Assembly (NCBI RefSeq): GCF_024256385.1
Contig: NZ_JAMLFW010000001.1
Span: forward strand, 5,270,001 to 5,334,000
From: Anatilimnocola floriformis
Lineage (GTDB): Bacteria > Planctomycetota > Planctomycetia > Pirellulales > Pirellulaceae
DNA length: 64,000 nucleotides
Direction: 5' to 3'
The position numbers and the translations under genes were made by a program. Below the pieces are notes generated by a model. It was given only the letters and a program-made list of their open reading frames with translations. It made no database searches and was not told where the DNA came from. This document shows, piece by piece, positions 25,268 through 33,823 of this stretch (its first letter is position 1; every line of letters starts with the position of its first letter).

Positions 25268-26404
25268 ATGCGGCAGCTTTATCTCGATTACAACTCCACC
25301 ACGCCCATTGCTCCCAGCGTGCAAGAAGCCTTGCTCCCCTTTCTCGCGGAGCACTACGGCGATCCTTCTCAACCGCACGCCAGTGGCCGTGCCTGCCGCG
25401 AAGCCTGCGAAGATGCCCGCGGTCAACTCGCGCACATTCTCGGCGCCGATGCCGACGAAATCGTCTTTACCAGCGGTGGCACCGAGAGCAACAACCTGGC
25501 CCTGCTCGGCGCCCTGCTGAAGCAAAAGCCAGCGGTCGGCGGCCATCTCATCATCAGCGCGGTCGAACATGCGAGCGTCGCCGAGCCCGCCCGTTGGCTC
25601 GAGCGAATGGGCTACGACCTGACGATCGTTGGCGTAACCGGTCAGGGTGTCGTCCAGCCGTCGGCCATTCAAGCGGCGATTCGCAGCGACACCGTGCTCG
25701 TCAGCGTCATGCACGCCAATCATGAAACGGGCGTCATTCAACCGCTGCGTCAGATCGGCGATATCTGCCACGAACGCAACGTGCTGCTGCATACCGATGC
25801 TTCGCAAACGGTCGGCAAGATTCGCACCTACGTCGATGAGCTCGATGTCGACTTGCTCACCGTCTCAGGCCACAAGTTTTATGCGCCGAAAGGTATCGGC
25901 GGCCTCTTCATTCGCCGCGGCGTCATCCTGGAACCACTCATCCGCGGCAACGGCCAGGAAAGTGGCATGCGGGCCGGCACGGAAAACACCATCGGCATTG
26001 TGGGCCTCGGCCGGGCCGCGATTCTCGCCGCGCGAGCCCTCGATGAATCTCCCGATCGACTCGAATCGCTCCGCGATCAACTCTGCAGCCAACTGCGCGC
26101 CGCCGTCGGCGACGAGCTCCTCTTGCACGGCGAACTCGCGCCGCGCCTGCCCAACACGCTCAGCGTTTGCTTTCCCGACGTAAACGCAGTCGAACTCCTC
26201 AACCGCATTCCCGAACTCTGCGCGCATGCCTCGGGCGGTTCGCACACCGCCCTCGAAGCCTCTTCCCCCACGCTCGCAGCCATGGGAGTCGATGCCCAGC
26301 ACGCCCGGCAAACCATCCGCCTCAGCCTCGGTTGGTACACGGCCGAAGACGACATCGGCCGCGCTGCCAATCTCTTGCTCGGCGCCTGGGAAGCCTTGCG
26401 ATAA
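25268..26404 (+). CDS. NifS/IscS-like class V aminotransferase, catalytic Cys not in place
   Basis: A 378-aa PLP enzyme of the cysteine desulfurase type: 'LYLDYNSTTPIAPSV' N-terminus, 'FTSGGTESNNLAL', 'HANHETGVIQP', 'HTDASQTVGKI' with the PLP Asp, and the PLP lysine in 'TVSGHKFYAPKG'. The loop that carries the catalytic Cys in NifS/IscS (SGSACTSG) reads CAHASGGSHTALEASS here, so the Cys position is Ser or His; a Cys lies about 6-8 residues earlier. It may be a divergent desulfurase using that Cys, or another PLP lyase. No IscU or Fe-S assembly gene is adjacent. Confidence 0.85.
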   Translation: MRQLYLDYNSTTPIAPSVQEALLPFLAEHYGDPSQPHASGRACREACEDARGQLAHILGADADEIVFTSGGTESNNLALLGALLKQKPAVGGHLIISAVEHASVAEPARWLERMGYDLTIVGVTGQGVVQPSAIQAAIRSDTVLVSVMHANHETGVIQPLRQIGDICHERNVLLHTDASQTVGKIRTYVDELDVDLLTVSGHKFYAPKGIGGLFIRRGVILEPLIRGNGQESGMRAGTENTIGIVGLGRAAILAARALDESPDRLESLRDQLCSQLRAAVGDELLLHGELAPRLPNTLSVCFPDVNAVELLNRIPELCAHASGGSHTALEASSPTLAAMGVDAQHARQTIRLSLGWYTAEDDIGRAANLLLGAWEALR

Positions 26405-26936
26405 CCTTCGCTCCCGTAGCAGTCTTCAATTCGGGCGATGGAATATATAACGGGTTATCAAAATCATTGCCATTCTCGCAATACCCTTCCATTCAACGAC
26501 TTGCAGCGAAACAAGGCGGTTATAACGCGCTCCGGCTATAACCTTTTTATAACCACCGCCGATACTTCGGACGCGACTCGATCGCCTCCGCCACCGAGCA
26601 CCATTCGCTCCCTCACGGTCACGATCAGCGCGCACCGATAGCGCAGCGACACCGTCGTTTTCCAAAAACATCAACCTAAATGAGAAAGATCAATCGTCAA
26701 TTAAATGCGAACATGGCGACAACTTAGGTCAGAGATACGCACAAGAAACAGCTGCCGATTTCCGGGAGGGCGAGGCTCCCGCCGAGCCGCGCCGGTCGAA
26801 TGCAATCGCCAATGGCCGAAGGTGATCCCTTAGGGTCATCAAGTCAACTCTGGGCTAGTTTGACAGGCCGTGATCCCGTTGCTACTTTCAGACCTGAGCC
26901 ACCCGTTCTTAGCTAGTACTCGCTTGGTGTCACTAC
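26405..26936. other. Intergenic region, 532 bp
   Basis: It holds several TATAAC words (26450-26560) and a GAGGCTCCCGCCGAGCC hairpin-like stretch near 26772. A promoter candidate is at 26860. No gene recognised. Confidence 0.4.
26860..26888 (+). promoter_or_regulatory. Sigma70-like promoter candidate
   Basis: TTGACA (26860-26865), a 17-bp spacer, then TACTTT (26883-26888). The ATG of the downstream gene is about 48 bp further on. The -35 is perfect and the -10 matches four of six positions. Confidence 0.5.
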
Positions 26937-28481
26937 ATGCCAGAAGTAAGTGAAGAACCACGGAAGTCAGCCGATTTCTTTCGCGTCAATAGGACGTTTG
27001 CCAAGTCGCAGGCACTCGCGTTGATTGCCATCGTCAGTGTCATGGTTGGAATGGCCCAGTCGGGCGAGCCGCAAGTAATTTTTTATACGAACTTCCAAGA
27101 TGCGCCCGACGATCCTGCAAACATCGCAGTTCCCGCTGCAAAGAAAACAGAGATCGATAAGGTGGAGTTCGATCGCATGCGCAAGTCTTTGCGTGACGCG
27201 GTAAAGGATACTGCGGAGGCAAAAAAGGTCGAGGCAATTCTCGCGTTTGCGAGCAATCCAGAAATCAGCAAAAGTCCTGCCGCCATGAAGGCAGTGCTGG
27301 CCGAAGCGCTCGTCCAATCACTGGTGACCAAGGACCTGCGCAATGCTCAAACGACTTTGCGGCGCATTCAAGATTCGGCCGAGTTATTTGCCGACAATGA
27401 ATACAAAGCCTCTGTCTCACGCGTGAAGGACCTCGCTGCCGCAAACAACGAGTGTGCATTGGCCTTCGAGTTGATAGAAGGATTGCAAGAGCGACAGCTA
27501 CTAACGCCAGTTGAAGCGTTCACGGAAAAAGCGGCCGCTCTTAATTCCGCCGCCCAAGACAAATCGCTAAAAAAGCCCGCAAATCAAGCGCAGCGGCAAG
27601 AGTTGGCCGACGAGATGCTCGCGCTGGCAATTGCCGCGGCAGAAATTGCCCCGGACGTCGCCGACGACTTGCTCGTCGAATCGCGAAAAACCGTAGGTGC
27701 CATAGCTGACCGCGAACAACGCGCAGCCTTCGACAAGGACTTTAATGCCGCCAAGGCGACCGTTGCCGAAGTCAAACGCTATCAGTTGGCCTTAGAGCAG
27801 TTGAAGAAAGATCCGCAGGATGTCGCCGCACAAAAAGTGCGCATTGATGGGCAGTTGAATCGCGGCAATGCCAAGGAAGTCTTGGCCGACATCGCCAAAA
27901 GTGAACATCCACTGCAGAGTCTGGCACAAGAAACGGTCGCGTTGCTACAGCAAGGCGCTAATGTGGCGGGCAAACCATGTTTTCTCTGCGCCCAGCAATG
28001 GGCCAAGGCTGCTGAAGAGTCACAAAAAGCAAAACGGATCGGCCTGCAAGAATTGGCTCGTGAGCTGACCACGCTGGCCATTTCCGCGCAGAAGGATCCA
28101 CTCGATCCCTTTGCCATGCAAAAAGCCAAACAACTCGAGAGCACGATTTCCAACAACAAACTCACGGCCTCGGAAGCTACTCCAAAACCAACTACGCCGA
28201 AAGCAAGCACCACGGAGACCAAGAACAAAGTGGTGGATCTACTGGCCACGGGCGCGAAGACCAGTGTCGTGAAGGGCAAATTAGAAAAGACCAAGAACGC
28301 ACTCGTCGCCGATCGCGGGATTTTTGAATTTGATCAGGAATTGACCGAACGAACCTATCGTTTGGTAGTGAAGTTTGCCAGAACGAATGGCAGTGATACG
28401 ACGGGCTTTACGATTCCTGTGGGAACGGAAGCGGTAACCGTGGTTCTGGGTGCCTACAACAACACCATTCACCCTCAGTGA
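26937..28481 (+). CDS. Exported hypothetical protein, 5' part of a split gene
   Basis: A 514-aa open frame. Residues 20-42 form a membrane/signal segment ('ALALIAIVSVMVGMA'), then a long Ala/Lys/Glu-rich helical region to residue ~430. The last 50 residues start a beta-rich domain ('TYRLVVKFARTNGSDTTGF'), which breaks off at a TGA. The same domain continues in the +1 frame from 28450, so the gene seems frameshifted between about 28450 and 28481. In planctomycetes such C-terminal domains usually read through as one unit. The start ATG 26937 has no clear ribosome-binding site. Confidence 0.7.
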   Translation: MPEVSEEPRKSADFFRVNRTFAKSQALALIAIVSVMVGMAQSGEPQVIFYTNFQDAPDDPANIAVPAAKKTEIDKVEFDRMRKSLRDAVKDTAEAKKVEAILAFASNPEISKSPAAMKAVLAEALVQSLVTKDLRNAQTTLRRIQDSAELFADNEYKASVSRVKDLAAANNECALAFELIEGLQERQLLTPVEAFTEKAAALNSAAQDKSLKKPANQAQRQELADEMLALAIAAAEIAPDVADDLLVESRKTVGAIADREQRAAFDKDFNAAKATVAEVKRYQLALEQLKKDPQDVAAQKVRIDGQLNRGNAKEVLADIAKSEHPLQSLAQETVALLQQGANVAGKPCFLCAQQWAKAAEESQKAKRIGLQELARELTTLAISAQKDPLDPFAMQKAKQLESTISNNKLTASEATPKPTTPKASTTETKNKVVDLLATGAKTSVVKGKLEKTKNALVADRGIFEFDQELTERTYRLVVKFARTNGSDTTGFTIPVGTEAVTVVLGAYNNTIHPQ

Positions 28482-28815
28482 CGTGGATCGCAGCGGACCC
28501 GATCAAAGTCAAAATCGAACTGGAGTAAGAGGCGTCATCGAGAATAATCGCACTTACACCGCTCAGATCGACGTTCAGCAAGTGACAGAAACAGATTATC
28601 ACATCGTGGTGTTGCTCGATGGAGCAAAGATCATCGACTGGCAAGGCGCACAAAATCGCCTGGTCCCGTCTGGGGGGACAGAATACGCGGCAACTTCTCG
28701 CCGAAAAATTGCCGCGGGTGCCACGAAATGCACGCTGGAAGTGCGCGGCCTCGAAATGTTGGTTCCTCCCGCAAACGTCAAGTCAGCGAATGGTAAGACG
28801 CTACCATCCAAGTGA
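28450..28815 (+). CDS. 3' part of the split exported protein gene
   Basis: An open frame of 121 codons overlapping the previous frame by 32 bp. It continues the beta-sandwich domain: 'FTLSDVDRSGPDQSQN' then 'NNRTYTAQIDVQQV' and 'YHIVVLLDGAKIIDWQG', which resembles the concanavalin-like/DUF1080-type domains of planctomycete secreted proteins. There is no signal peptide of its own and no ribosome-binding site for GTG 28450, so it is probably not an independent gene. A single inserted base, a sequencing error or a real +1 frameshift would explain it. Confidence 0.6.
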   Translation: MPTTTPFTLSDVDRSGPDQSQNRTGVRGVIENNRTYTAQIDVQQVTETDYHIVVLLDGAKIIDWQGAQNRLVPSGGTEYAATSRRKIAAGATKCTLEVRGLEMLVPPANVKSANGKTLPSK

Positions 28816-28871
28816 GTTGAGTATTTTAGTTAAGTCAGCCTGCAATTTTGCTCGACACAAATCGATCCGCC

Positions 28872-29417
28872 ATGGGCAAACTTATCCTGTCGATGAACGT
28901 CTCGCTCGACGGCTATGTCGATGACCTCGATGGCGGGCTGGTCATGGGGGCGCCGAGCGCGGAAGTGTTCCGTTTCTGGATCGAAGCCATTCGTGATCTC
29001 GCTGCCACCATCTACGGCCGGCGGATGTACGAGGTCATGCGTTACTGGGACGAAGACCGACCCGAATGGAACGAATCGCTGCGAGAATTCGCCGTCCTCT
29101 GGCGTCGGGTTCCCAAATGGGTCGTATCGAGCACGCTGGCGAATGTCGGCCCAAACGCCACGCTGATCACCGGCGACATCGAAACGCAGGTCCGCGCTCT
29201 CAAGGCCCGCACCGACGGGCTCATCAGCGTCTCCGGCCCCCAGACTGCCGGCCTGATGACCCGACTGGGCCTGGTCGACGAATATCATCTGGTGCTGCGC
29301 CCCTTTGTCCTCGGCAAGGGCAAGCCATTATTCGCCGACGCCCGCCCGCCGCTGCGGCTCGTCTCCAGCAAACAACTCGACGACAACACACTGCACCTGG
29401 TCTACGAACCCCTCTAA
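28872..29417 (+). CDS. Dihydrofolate reductase / RibD C-terminal domain family protein
   Basis: A 181-aa protein of the RibD C-terminal/DHFR-like family: N-terminal 'LILSMNVSLDGYVDD', 'IYGRRMYEVMRYW', 'KWVVSSTL', and the NADPH-site region 'ISVSGPQTAGLMTRLGLVDE'. Stand-alone members are NADPH-dependent reductases of uncertain substrate, related to riboflavin-pathway reductases. The ATG at 28872 begins the conserved domain; a TTG at 28848 would add eight residues. Confidence 0.88.
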   Translation: MGKLILSMNVSLDGYVDDLDGGLVMGAPSAEVFRFWIEAIRDLAATIYGRRMYEVMRYWDEDRPEWNESLREFAVLWRRVPKWVVSSTLANVGPNATLITGDIETQVRALKARTDGLISVSGPQTAGLMTRLGLVDEYHLVLRPFVLGKGKPLFADARPPLRLVSSKQLDDNTLHLVYEPL

Positions 29418-29545
29418 GACACTGCCCGACCAGGCTGACACTCAGATCTTTCGTCGGCGTGTCGAGCCCAAGTAGATCTCTCTGGATTCAAAACGTGGTC
29501 GTTCGCGCAGGTAATTCGCTGAACCTTTCGCTGTCGAGAAAGTGA

Positions 29546-30307
29546 TCAAAGCCGCGACTTAATCCAAGCGATGTCGGCCGGCGAAAAATGGTTCGCATCA
29601 AGATTCAGCTCTTTGCCATTGTCTACTCTGCGCAACTTCACCTTGCCTGCGCCGAATGAGATGAATTCTGCTTCTACAGTGAATTTGCCATCCGCGGATG
29701 TCCATGTTCGCACTGGTCGCGTCGGCTTGAGCGTATCTAATATTGGATGCGGATCTGGTTGAGACAGCGGCAATTGATTGTTCTCGGCACCATCGTGTTT
29801 GTTTGCCGACGCGGTGTCTACGGTGATCTGCCGATGCAATGTCGACGGCACTGGCAGTTTGCGAGAGTTTTCTGAAGTGCTGATGCGATGTGCCGCAGGA
29901 ATATCAACGGGCTGTGGCTGCGAGCCAAACGCATTCCTCGGCGAATGCTGATGTGGGAGGTGATCCCGAGTTGTCAGTGCACCGAGACTCAACAAACCTC
30001 CGCAACCAACAAACACTCCAAGCGCAAGAACTCCTCCAACGACAACGCAGCCAATGCAACCTGTAGAGACGCCGCCGCCACTTGCTGGGCTCTTGTGGGA
30101 TTGAGCGTTGGAACCAGCCTTCGCAGCTCCGAGAATTAAACCAACCAAGGCAAATAGGCCGAAAGGACCGAACTTACGACGACGGCCGCCGCGGGTTGTT
30201 GGAATTCCCGTAGCCCGCGCAAGTTTCTGCTTCGCGGCCGTGATTCCCAAGGCACGCTTCCAAGAGAAGCTAACACCAGGAATTCGAAATCCTTTTTTTC
30301 TACCCAT
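29546..30307 (-). CDS. SHD1-domain membrane protein, last gene of the TerY-P-like operon
   Basis: A 253-aa protein. It has a basic N-terminus, a hydrophobic segment at ~48-62 ('FGPFGLFALVGLILGAA') and another at ~82-112 ('GCIGCVVVGGVLALGVFVGC'), then a disordered linker. The last ~55 residues ('RTWTSADGKFTVEAEFISFG', 'GKVKLRRVDNGKELNLDANH', 'IAWIKSR') are an SHD1 domain, common in planctomycete surface proteins and thought to bind peptides. It follows the kinase by 100 bp on the same strand; an independent promoter in that gap is possible. Confidence 0.75.
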   Translation of the reverse strand: MGRKKGFRIPGVSFSWKRALGITAAKQKLARATGIPTTRGGRRRKFGPFGLFALVGLILGAAKAGSNAQSHKSPASGGGVSTGCIGCVVVGGVLALGVFVGCGGLLSLGALTTRDHLPHQHSPRNAFGSQPQPVDIPAAHRISTSENSRKLPVPSTLHRQITVDTASANKHDGAENNQLPLSQPDPHPILDTLKPTRPVRTWTSADGKFTVEAEFISFGAGKVKLRRVDNGKELNLDANHFSPADIAWIKSRL

Positions 30308-30407
30308 TGTTTGGTGCCAAGTTGATTTCTACAAGTTCTCGCAAAGGCAATACAATGTTGCTGCTAATTTAGTTCAAGTTTTTCTTTGAATCGTTTGAAT
30401 TGTCGAC

Positions 30408-33092
30408 TCAAACTACACTCATGACCTTAACGGTTGCTTCAGCGACAGCCAGATCCTGAACGGCCGCGGCGATGGCCTCCATCCGCTTGGCCTCGGCCGC
30501 GCGGTGCGAAGCTTCTATCACATTGAGATCCTCTATGGCAGACTGCAGTGCCTGCGTGAGCGGTAGTAATAATGGCGCGTAACGGCTACCAACTCGCTTC
30601 CTTTCTGATTCGGGCAATCCCTGTTGGGGCCGGAATGTTGAGGCGAGTTTGTCTCTCCACTCGAAGAGACGCTGGCTAAGGACCTTTCCAATCTTGGGCA
30701 CTTTCAGATCTTTCAATCTTGGCACGTCCTTAGCTGTTTCAATGCCAAAGGATGCTAATGACAGAACGCAGCCGCTATTGATGCCCTTTAGTTTTGCGCG
30801 ACGTATCAGCGATTTGTCGAGGTGCTCGTCTAACTGAACCATCTTCGAATTCGACTCGGCAAGGCGTAAATCCCTCTCGTAATCCTGTCGCGCGCCTTCA
30901 TGGGACTTGAGCACCCGTTCGATCTCGACCTTTCGCTGCTGGAATCTCGATACGCTCATGCTTCGCTGCGCTAGGAGCTCATCTTCCAGCCGTTTGATCT
31001 CCAACTCAGCGAACGATTTGCGGTCGCGCCATCGTTTCTGCTCGTCAACCCACGGGGCATTTGCGGCCTCCCATGCCGCAGTGGTTTGTCGATTTTCGGC
31101 GTCGACCACTGCGCATTTTTGGCGATATTCCAATTGGCGAGAGGCTGTCACTGCCTCCCAGGCCACTGTCCGCTGCTGGTTCTCCAACTCAACCCTTCCA
31201 CACGCCTGAACATAGGCTGTCCGAATAGCCTCCTTCTGTGCTTCCCAATCTAAGAGGACCCGGCGATTTGCCTGGATGATCCCTTGTGTAATTCGCGCGT
31301 GTTCGGCCTCAATCGAAACCTTGATGGTTTCCCAAGGGGCGAGCCTGACGCGATTCTCGGCATCGACAACCTTGCACAACTGAGCGTGTACGTGGGCCTT
31401 GGTCGCGTTCGCCGTGTTCCAGGCGTCCAAGATCTTCCTATTCGCATTCTCAATTAACTTGAGTTGCTCGGCATATCCGAAGTCGATATGCGCGCACTCC
31501 GCCTTGTACTCTGTTTTCAAAGACTTTAGGAGCATCGCACGACGCAGCCCGTGGGTTACCTTCATGACTAGCCACCACATCCCGAAAGCAAGCATCATCA
31601 TCAGACCAACGGGCTTGGCGAACAAAAATATCGGCACCCCGGCCAAGGCTCCTGCGAGACTGAGCGTTGCCAAGAAAGGCTCCGACGAAGCCGGTACTGG
31701 TGCGGGTGGTGGGTAGACTGGCGGTGAAGGTTTTTCGTGCAGCCTGGGAAGGGGCAGCTTTTCTGGTGCGGGCGGATGGGGCCGAAGTCGGGGAGCCGTT
31801 GGCAAAGCAGGAGAGCCGGGCAGGAGGCGAAGTATCGGCTCGGCCAATGGGGTGGGCTGAGGCGGAAGGGGTAGAAGCACGGGCTGCTGCACCGCCGCAG
31901 GCGGAAGTGGATGAGTCAGCAATATTGGCTTCGGAATCGAACGCAAACTGGCTGGCAACTTAATCTGGACAGCCAATCGCGGCCTGGGTCGTTTAAGGGA
32001 TGAAAACACCAGCTGCATGCTGGTGAGTTTAATTACCAGCTTTTGGATGTCTTCGAACTGCAACGTCGCGCCAGCTACGCCTTGGCTGGGGACGAAGAAC
32101 ATCAATCGAGACACCGTGATGAGTTGGCACCATGGGCAATTAGTCCCGGCGGGAAATGAATGTTTGGGGTCGTTCTTACAGCGCTGAAGTCCATTCAACG
32201 AAGCATCCAGCGCGTGACGCCACTCTGATGCCGTTGGCCGCTGATGTGAGGCGAACGCCCGCTCGAACAGGTCTCGAACTGGAGCATTCAGCATTGCTAA
32301 CGGCGGAACATGCGGCGGCGGCTTGAGCTTACTCGCATTCCGCGCGTAGGCGTAAAGTCCGTCCTGAATTGCTTTCTCGATAGGGATGTCAACGTTTACC
32401 TGGGGAACGCCCGCGAAGGGGTGTCGTCCCATCATCAGCAGGTGAAAAACCATGACTGCCAAGCCGAACGTATCATGGTTCGCATCGCGATCTACCTCCG
32501 TGAACTTCCTGCCGTGAAGTTCCGGCGGCGTGTACTCGGGCACACCCACGCCGCAGCGGAAGATGCGATTTCCTTCTTTGACCTGGAATGAGTCGCAGTC
32601 GACAAGGGCGACGATACCCTTCTCCGATACCATCACATTCTTCTGATTGACGTCGCCAACTACGTGGCCGTGGCTGTGAATGCTTTCGAAAGCAATCGCA
32701 CAATTACGGGCAGTGTGAAGAAGAAAGCCCCAATCCTTGTCTGGAAAATCTTTCTTGCGCTGGGCCACGCTATAGAGATTATGGATCTCTTTGTGGTTGG
32801 CGATCCGAGGCATGAGAATGCCTGCTACTGCCGTCGGATTGCCGTTGTTCAGTGTCGCGGTGGGCCAGGCTGCAATCTTCTGTAGATCGGTATTCCACGC
32901 CTTCGTCATCGCGCGCAGTTTGTCGCAGCGCTCTTTGCTCTGCGGCTTGCTATACAACTTGGCAACTAGATCGGGCCGGCCCACGACATCGAATACCGCT
33001 CCCTCTCCACCTGTAGCGAAGGGTTTGGCCGGTATCGCGACCTCATTCCCAAGATGGTCACGCAGTCGCGTCGGATAAGTTGGGCGAGACAT
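30408..33092 (-). CDS. YegI-type protein kinase with helix-hairpin-helix tail
   Basis: An 894-aa protein. The kinase-like domain (~20-320) has a Gly loop 'GGEGAVF' (28-34) and the lysine in 'VAKLY' (Lys45). The catalytic loop reads GDVNQKNVMV instead of HRDLKPxN, and the Mg site DCD instead of DFG, as in the YegI group. A zinc-knuckle-like CxxC ('NCPWC') follows, then a Pro-rich linker, a hydrophobic segment near 490-520, and a long coiled coil (~530-790) with repeated 'AENR...AWEA' units. The end has a helix-hairpin-helix ('LASFGIETAKDVPRL', 'VPKIGKVLSQRLFEWR'). It forms a triad with the PP2C and vWA genes; it overlaps the PP2C gene by 35 bp. Confidence 0.88.
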   Translation of the reverse strand: MSRPTYPTRLRDHLGNEVAIPAKPFATGGEGAVFDVVGRPDLVAKLYSKPQSKERCDKLRAMTKAWNTDLQKIAAWPTATLNNGNPTAVAGILMPRIANHKEIHNLYSVAQRKKDFPDKDWGFLLHTARNCAIAFESIHSHGHVVGDVNQKNVMVSEKGIVALVDCDSFQVKEGNRIFRCGVGVPEYTPPELHGRKFTEVDRDANHDTFGLAVMVFHLLMMGRHPFAGVPQVNVDIPIEKAIQDGLYAYARNASKLKPPPHVPPLAMLNAPVRDLFERAFASHQRPTASEWRHALDASLNGLQRCKNDPKHSFPAGTNCPWCQLITVSRLMFFVPSQGVAGATLQFEDIQKLVIKLTSMQLVFSSLKRPRPRLAVQIKLPASLRSIPKPILLTHPLPPAAVQQPVLLPLPPQPTPLAEPILRLLPGSPALPTAPRLRPHPPAPEKLPLPRLHEKPSPPVYPPPAPVPASSEPFLATLSLAGALAGVPIFLFAKPVGLMMMLAFGMWWLVMKVTHGLRRAMLLKSLKTEYKAECAHIDFGYAEQLKLIENANRKILDAWNTANATKAHVHAQLCKVVDAENRVRLAPWETIKVSIEAEHARITQGIIQANRRVLLDWEAQKEAIRTAYVQACGRVELENQQRTVAWEAVTASRQLEYRQKCAVVDAENRQTTAAWEAANAPWVDEQKRWRDRKSFAELEIKRLEDELLAQRSMSVSRFQQRKVEIERVLKSHEGARQDYERDLRLAESNSKMVQLDEHLDKSLIRRAKLKGINSGCVLSLASFGIETAKDVPRLKDLKVPKIGKVLSQRLFEWRDKLASTFRPQQGLPESERKRVGSRYAPLLLPLTQALQSAIEDLNVIEASHRAAEAKRMEAIAAAVQDLAVAEATVKVMSVV

Positions 33093-33816
33093 TGGGCGTG
33101 ATTCGCGCGGCGAGGAGGAGGGTTTTGTCGTCGTCCGTACGTTCGTTTACCCGCTTCGAGTCCATGAATTCCAGGAGCAAGGCCTGTAGAACCGTTTCAT
33201 CCGGCCCCTTTCTCACCGCCTTGAACAGTGGGGCAAAGAAGCGGTCATGGACTCTGGCTCCGGCCAAATCGAGGGCGAGCATTTGAAGACCATCGGTGAG
33301 GACGGCTAATTCGGAAACCTGCCGCGGTATGATTTCAACTCGCAGATGTTGTCGGTAATCTTCGTCGCTCAAAAATCGCGTTGTGTTGGCATACTCACCG
33401 TTTTCCGGCCAGAAGGCGAGCTCATAGCCGGCTGGTCCGTCGAACACGATCACACCATCGCCAATTTGCGCAAAGGCTGCCCATCCGTCGCCGACAAGCG
33501 CCGCCAGAAATGTACAGGCGAGCTGACGGGGCGCTGAACCGGTCTCCGACGCTGCTTCCAGCAAATTTTCTCGAGCAGAATCGACCCATGCTTCGAGCTG
33601 TTCCTTCGTTGGTTCCGCATCGCCGCAGGCCACCTTGATGAAGCGATCCACCGCCGCCTTCGATCCGAGCTGAGAAAGCTCGGCGCTGCCCGCTCCGTCG
33701 GCGCACGCAGCCATCACGGTTGTGCCAGAGACAAGACCGGAGCAGTAGTCCTGGCAAGGCATTCCCGACTGGGTATGAGACGTGCCCTGCACGCTGCCAA
33801 AGACGAGCTTCCACAT
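33058..33816 (-). CDS. PP2C-family protein phosphatase of the triad (YegK-like)
   Basis: A 252-aa PP2C-like Ser/Thr phosphatase: N-terminal 'GTSHTQSGMPCQDYC', metal Asp in 'ACADGAGSAELSQLGS', 'FAQIGDGVIVFD', 'LAVLTDGLQML' and the C-terminal metal motif 'DDKTLLLAAR'. It is expected to reverse phosphorylation by the neighbouring kinase. The ATG at 33816 lies 7 bp after the vWA gene; the open frame extends upstream, but only this start gives a PP2C-like N-terminus. The 3' end overlaps the kinase start, indicating translational coupling. Confidence 0.9.
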   Translation of the reverse strand: MWKLVFGSVQGTSHTQSGMPCQDYCSGLVSGTTVMAACADGAGSAELSQLGSKAAVDRFIKVACGDAEPTKEQLEAWVDSARENLLEAASETGSAPRQLACTFLAALVGDGWAAFAQIGDGVIVFDGPAGYELAFWPENGEYANTTRFLSDEDYRQHLRVEIIPRQVSELAVLTDGLQMLALDLAGARVHDRFFAPLFKAVRKGPDETVLQALLLEFMDSKRVNERTDDDKTLLLAARITPNVSPNLSDATA

Positions 33817-33823
33817 GTAATCG

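Noticed and set aside
30308-30407. Independent promoter for the SHD1 gene
   Set aside because: A TTGAAC with a TGTATT at 17 bp is visible on the minus strand but is too weak to call.
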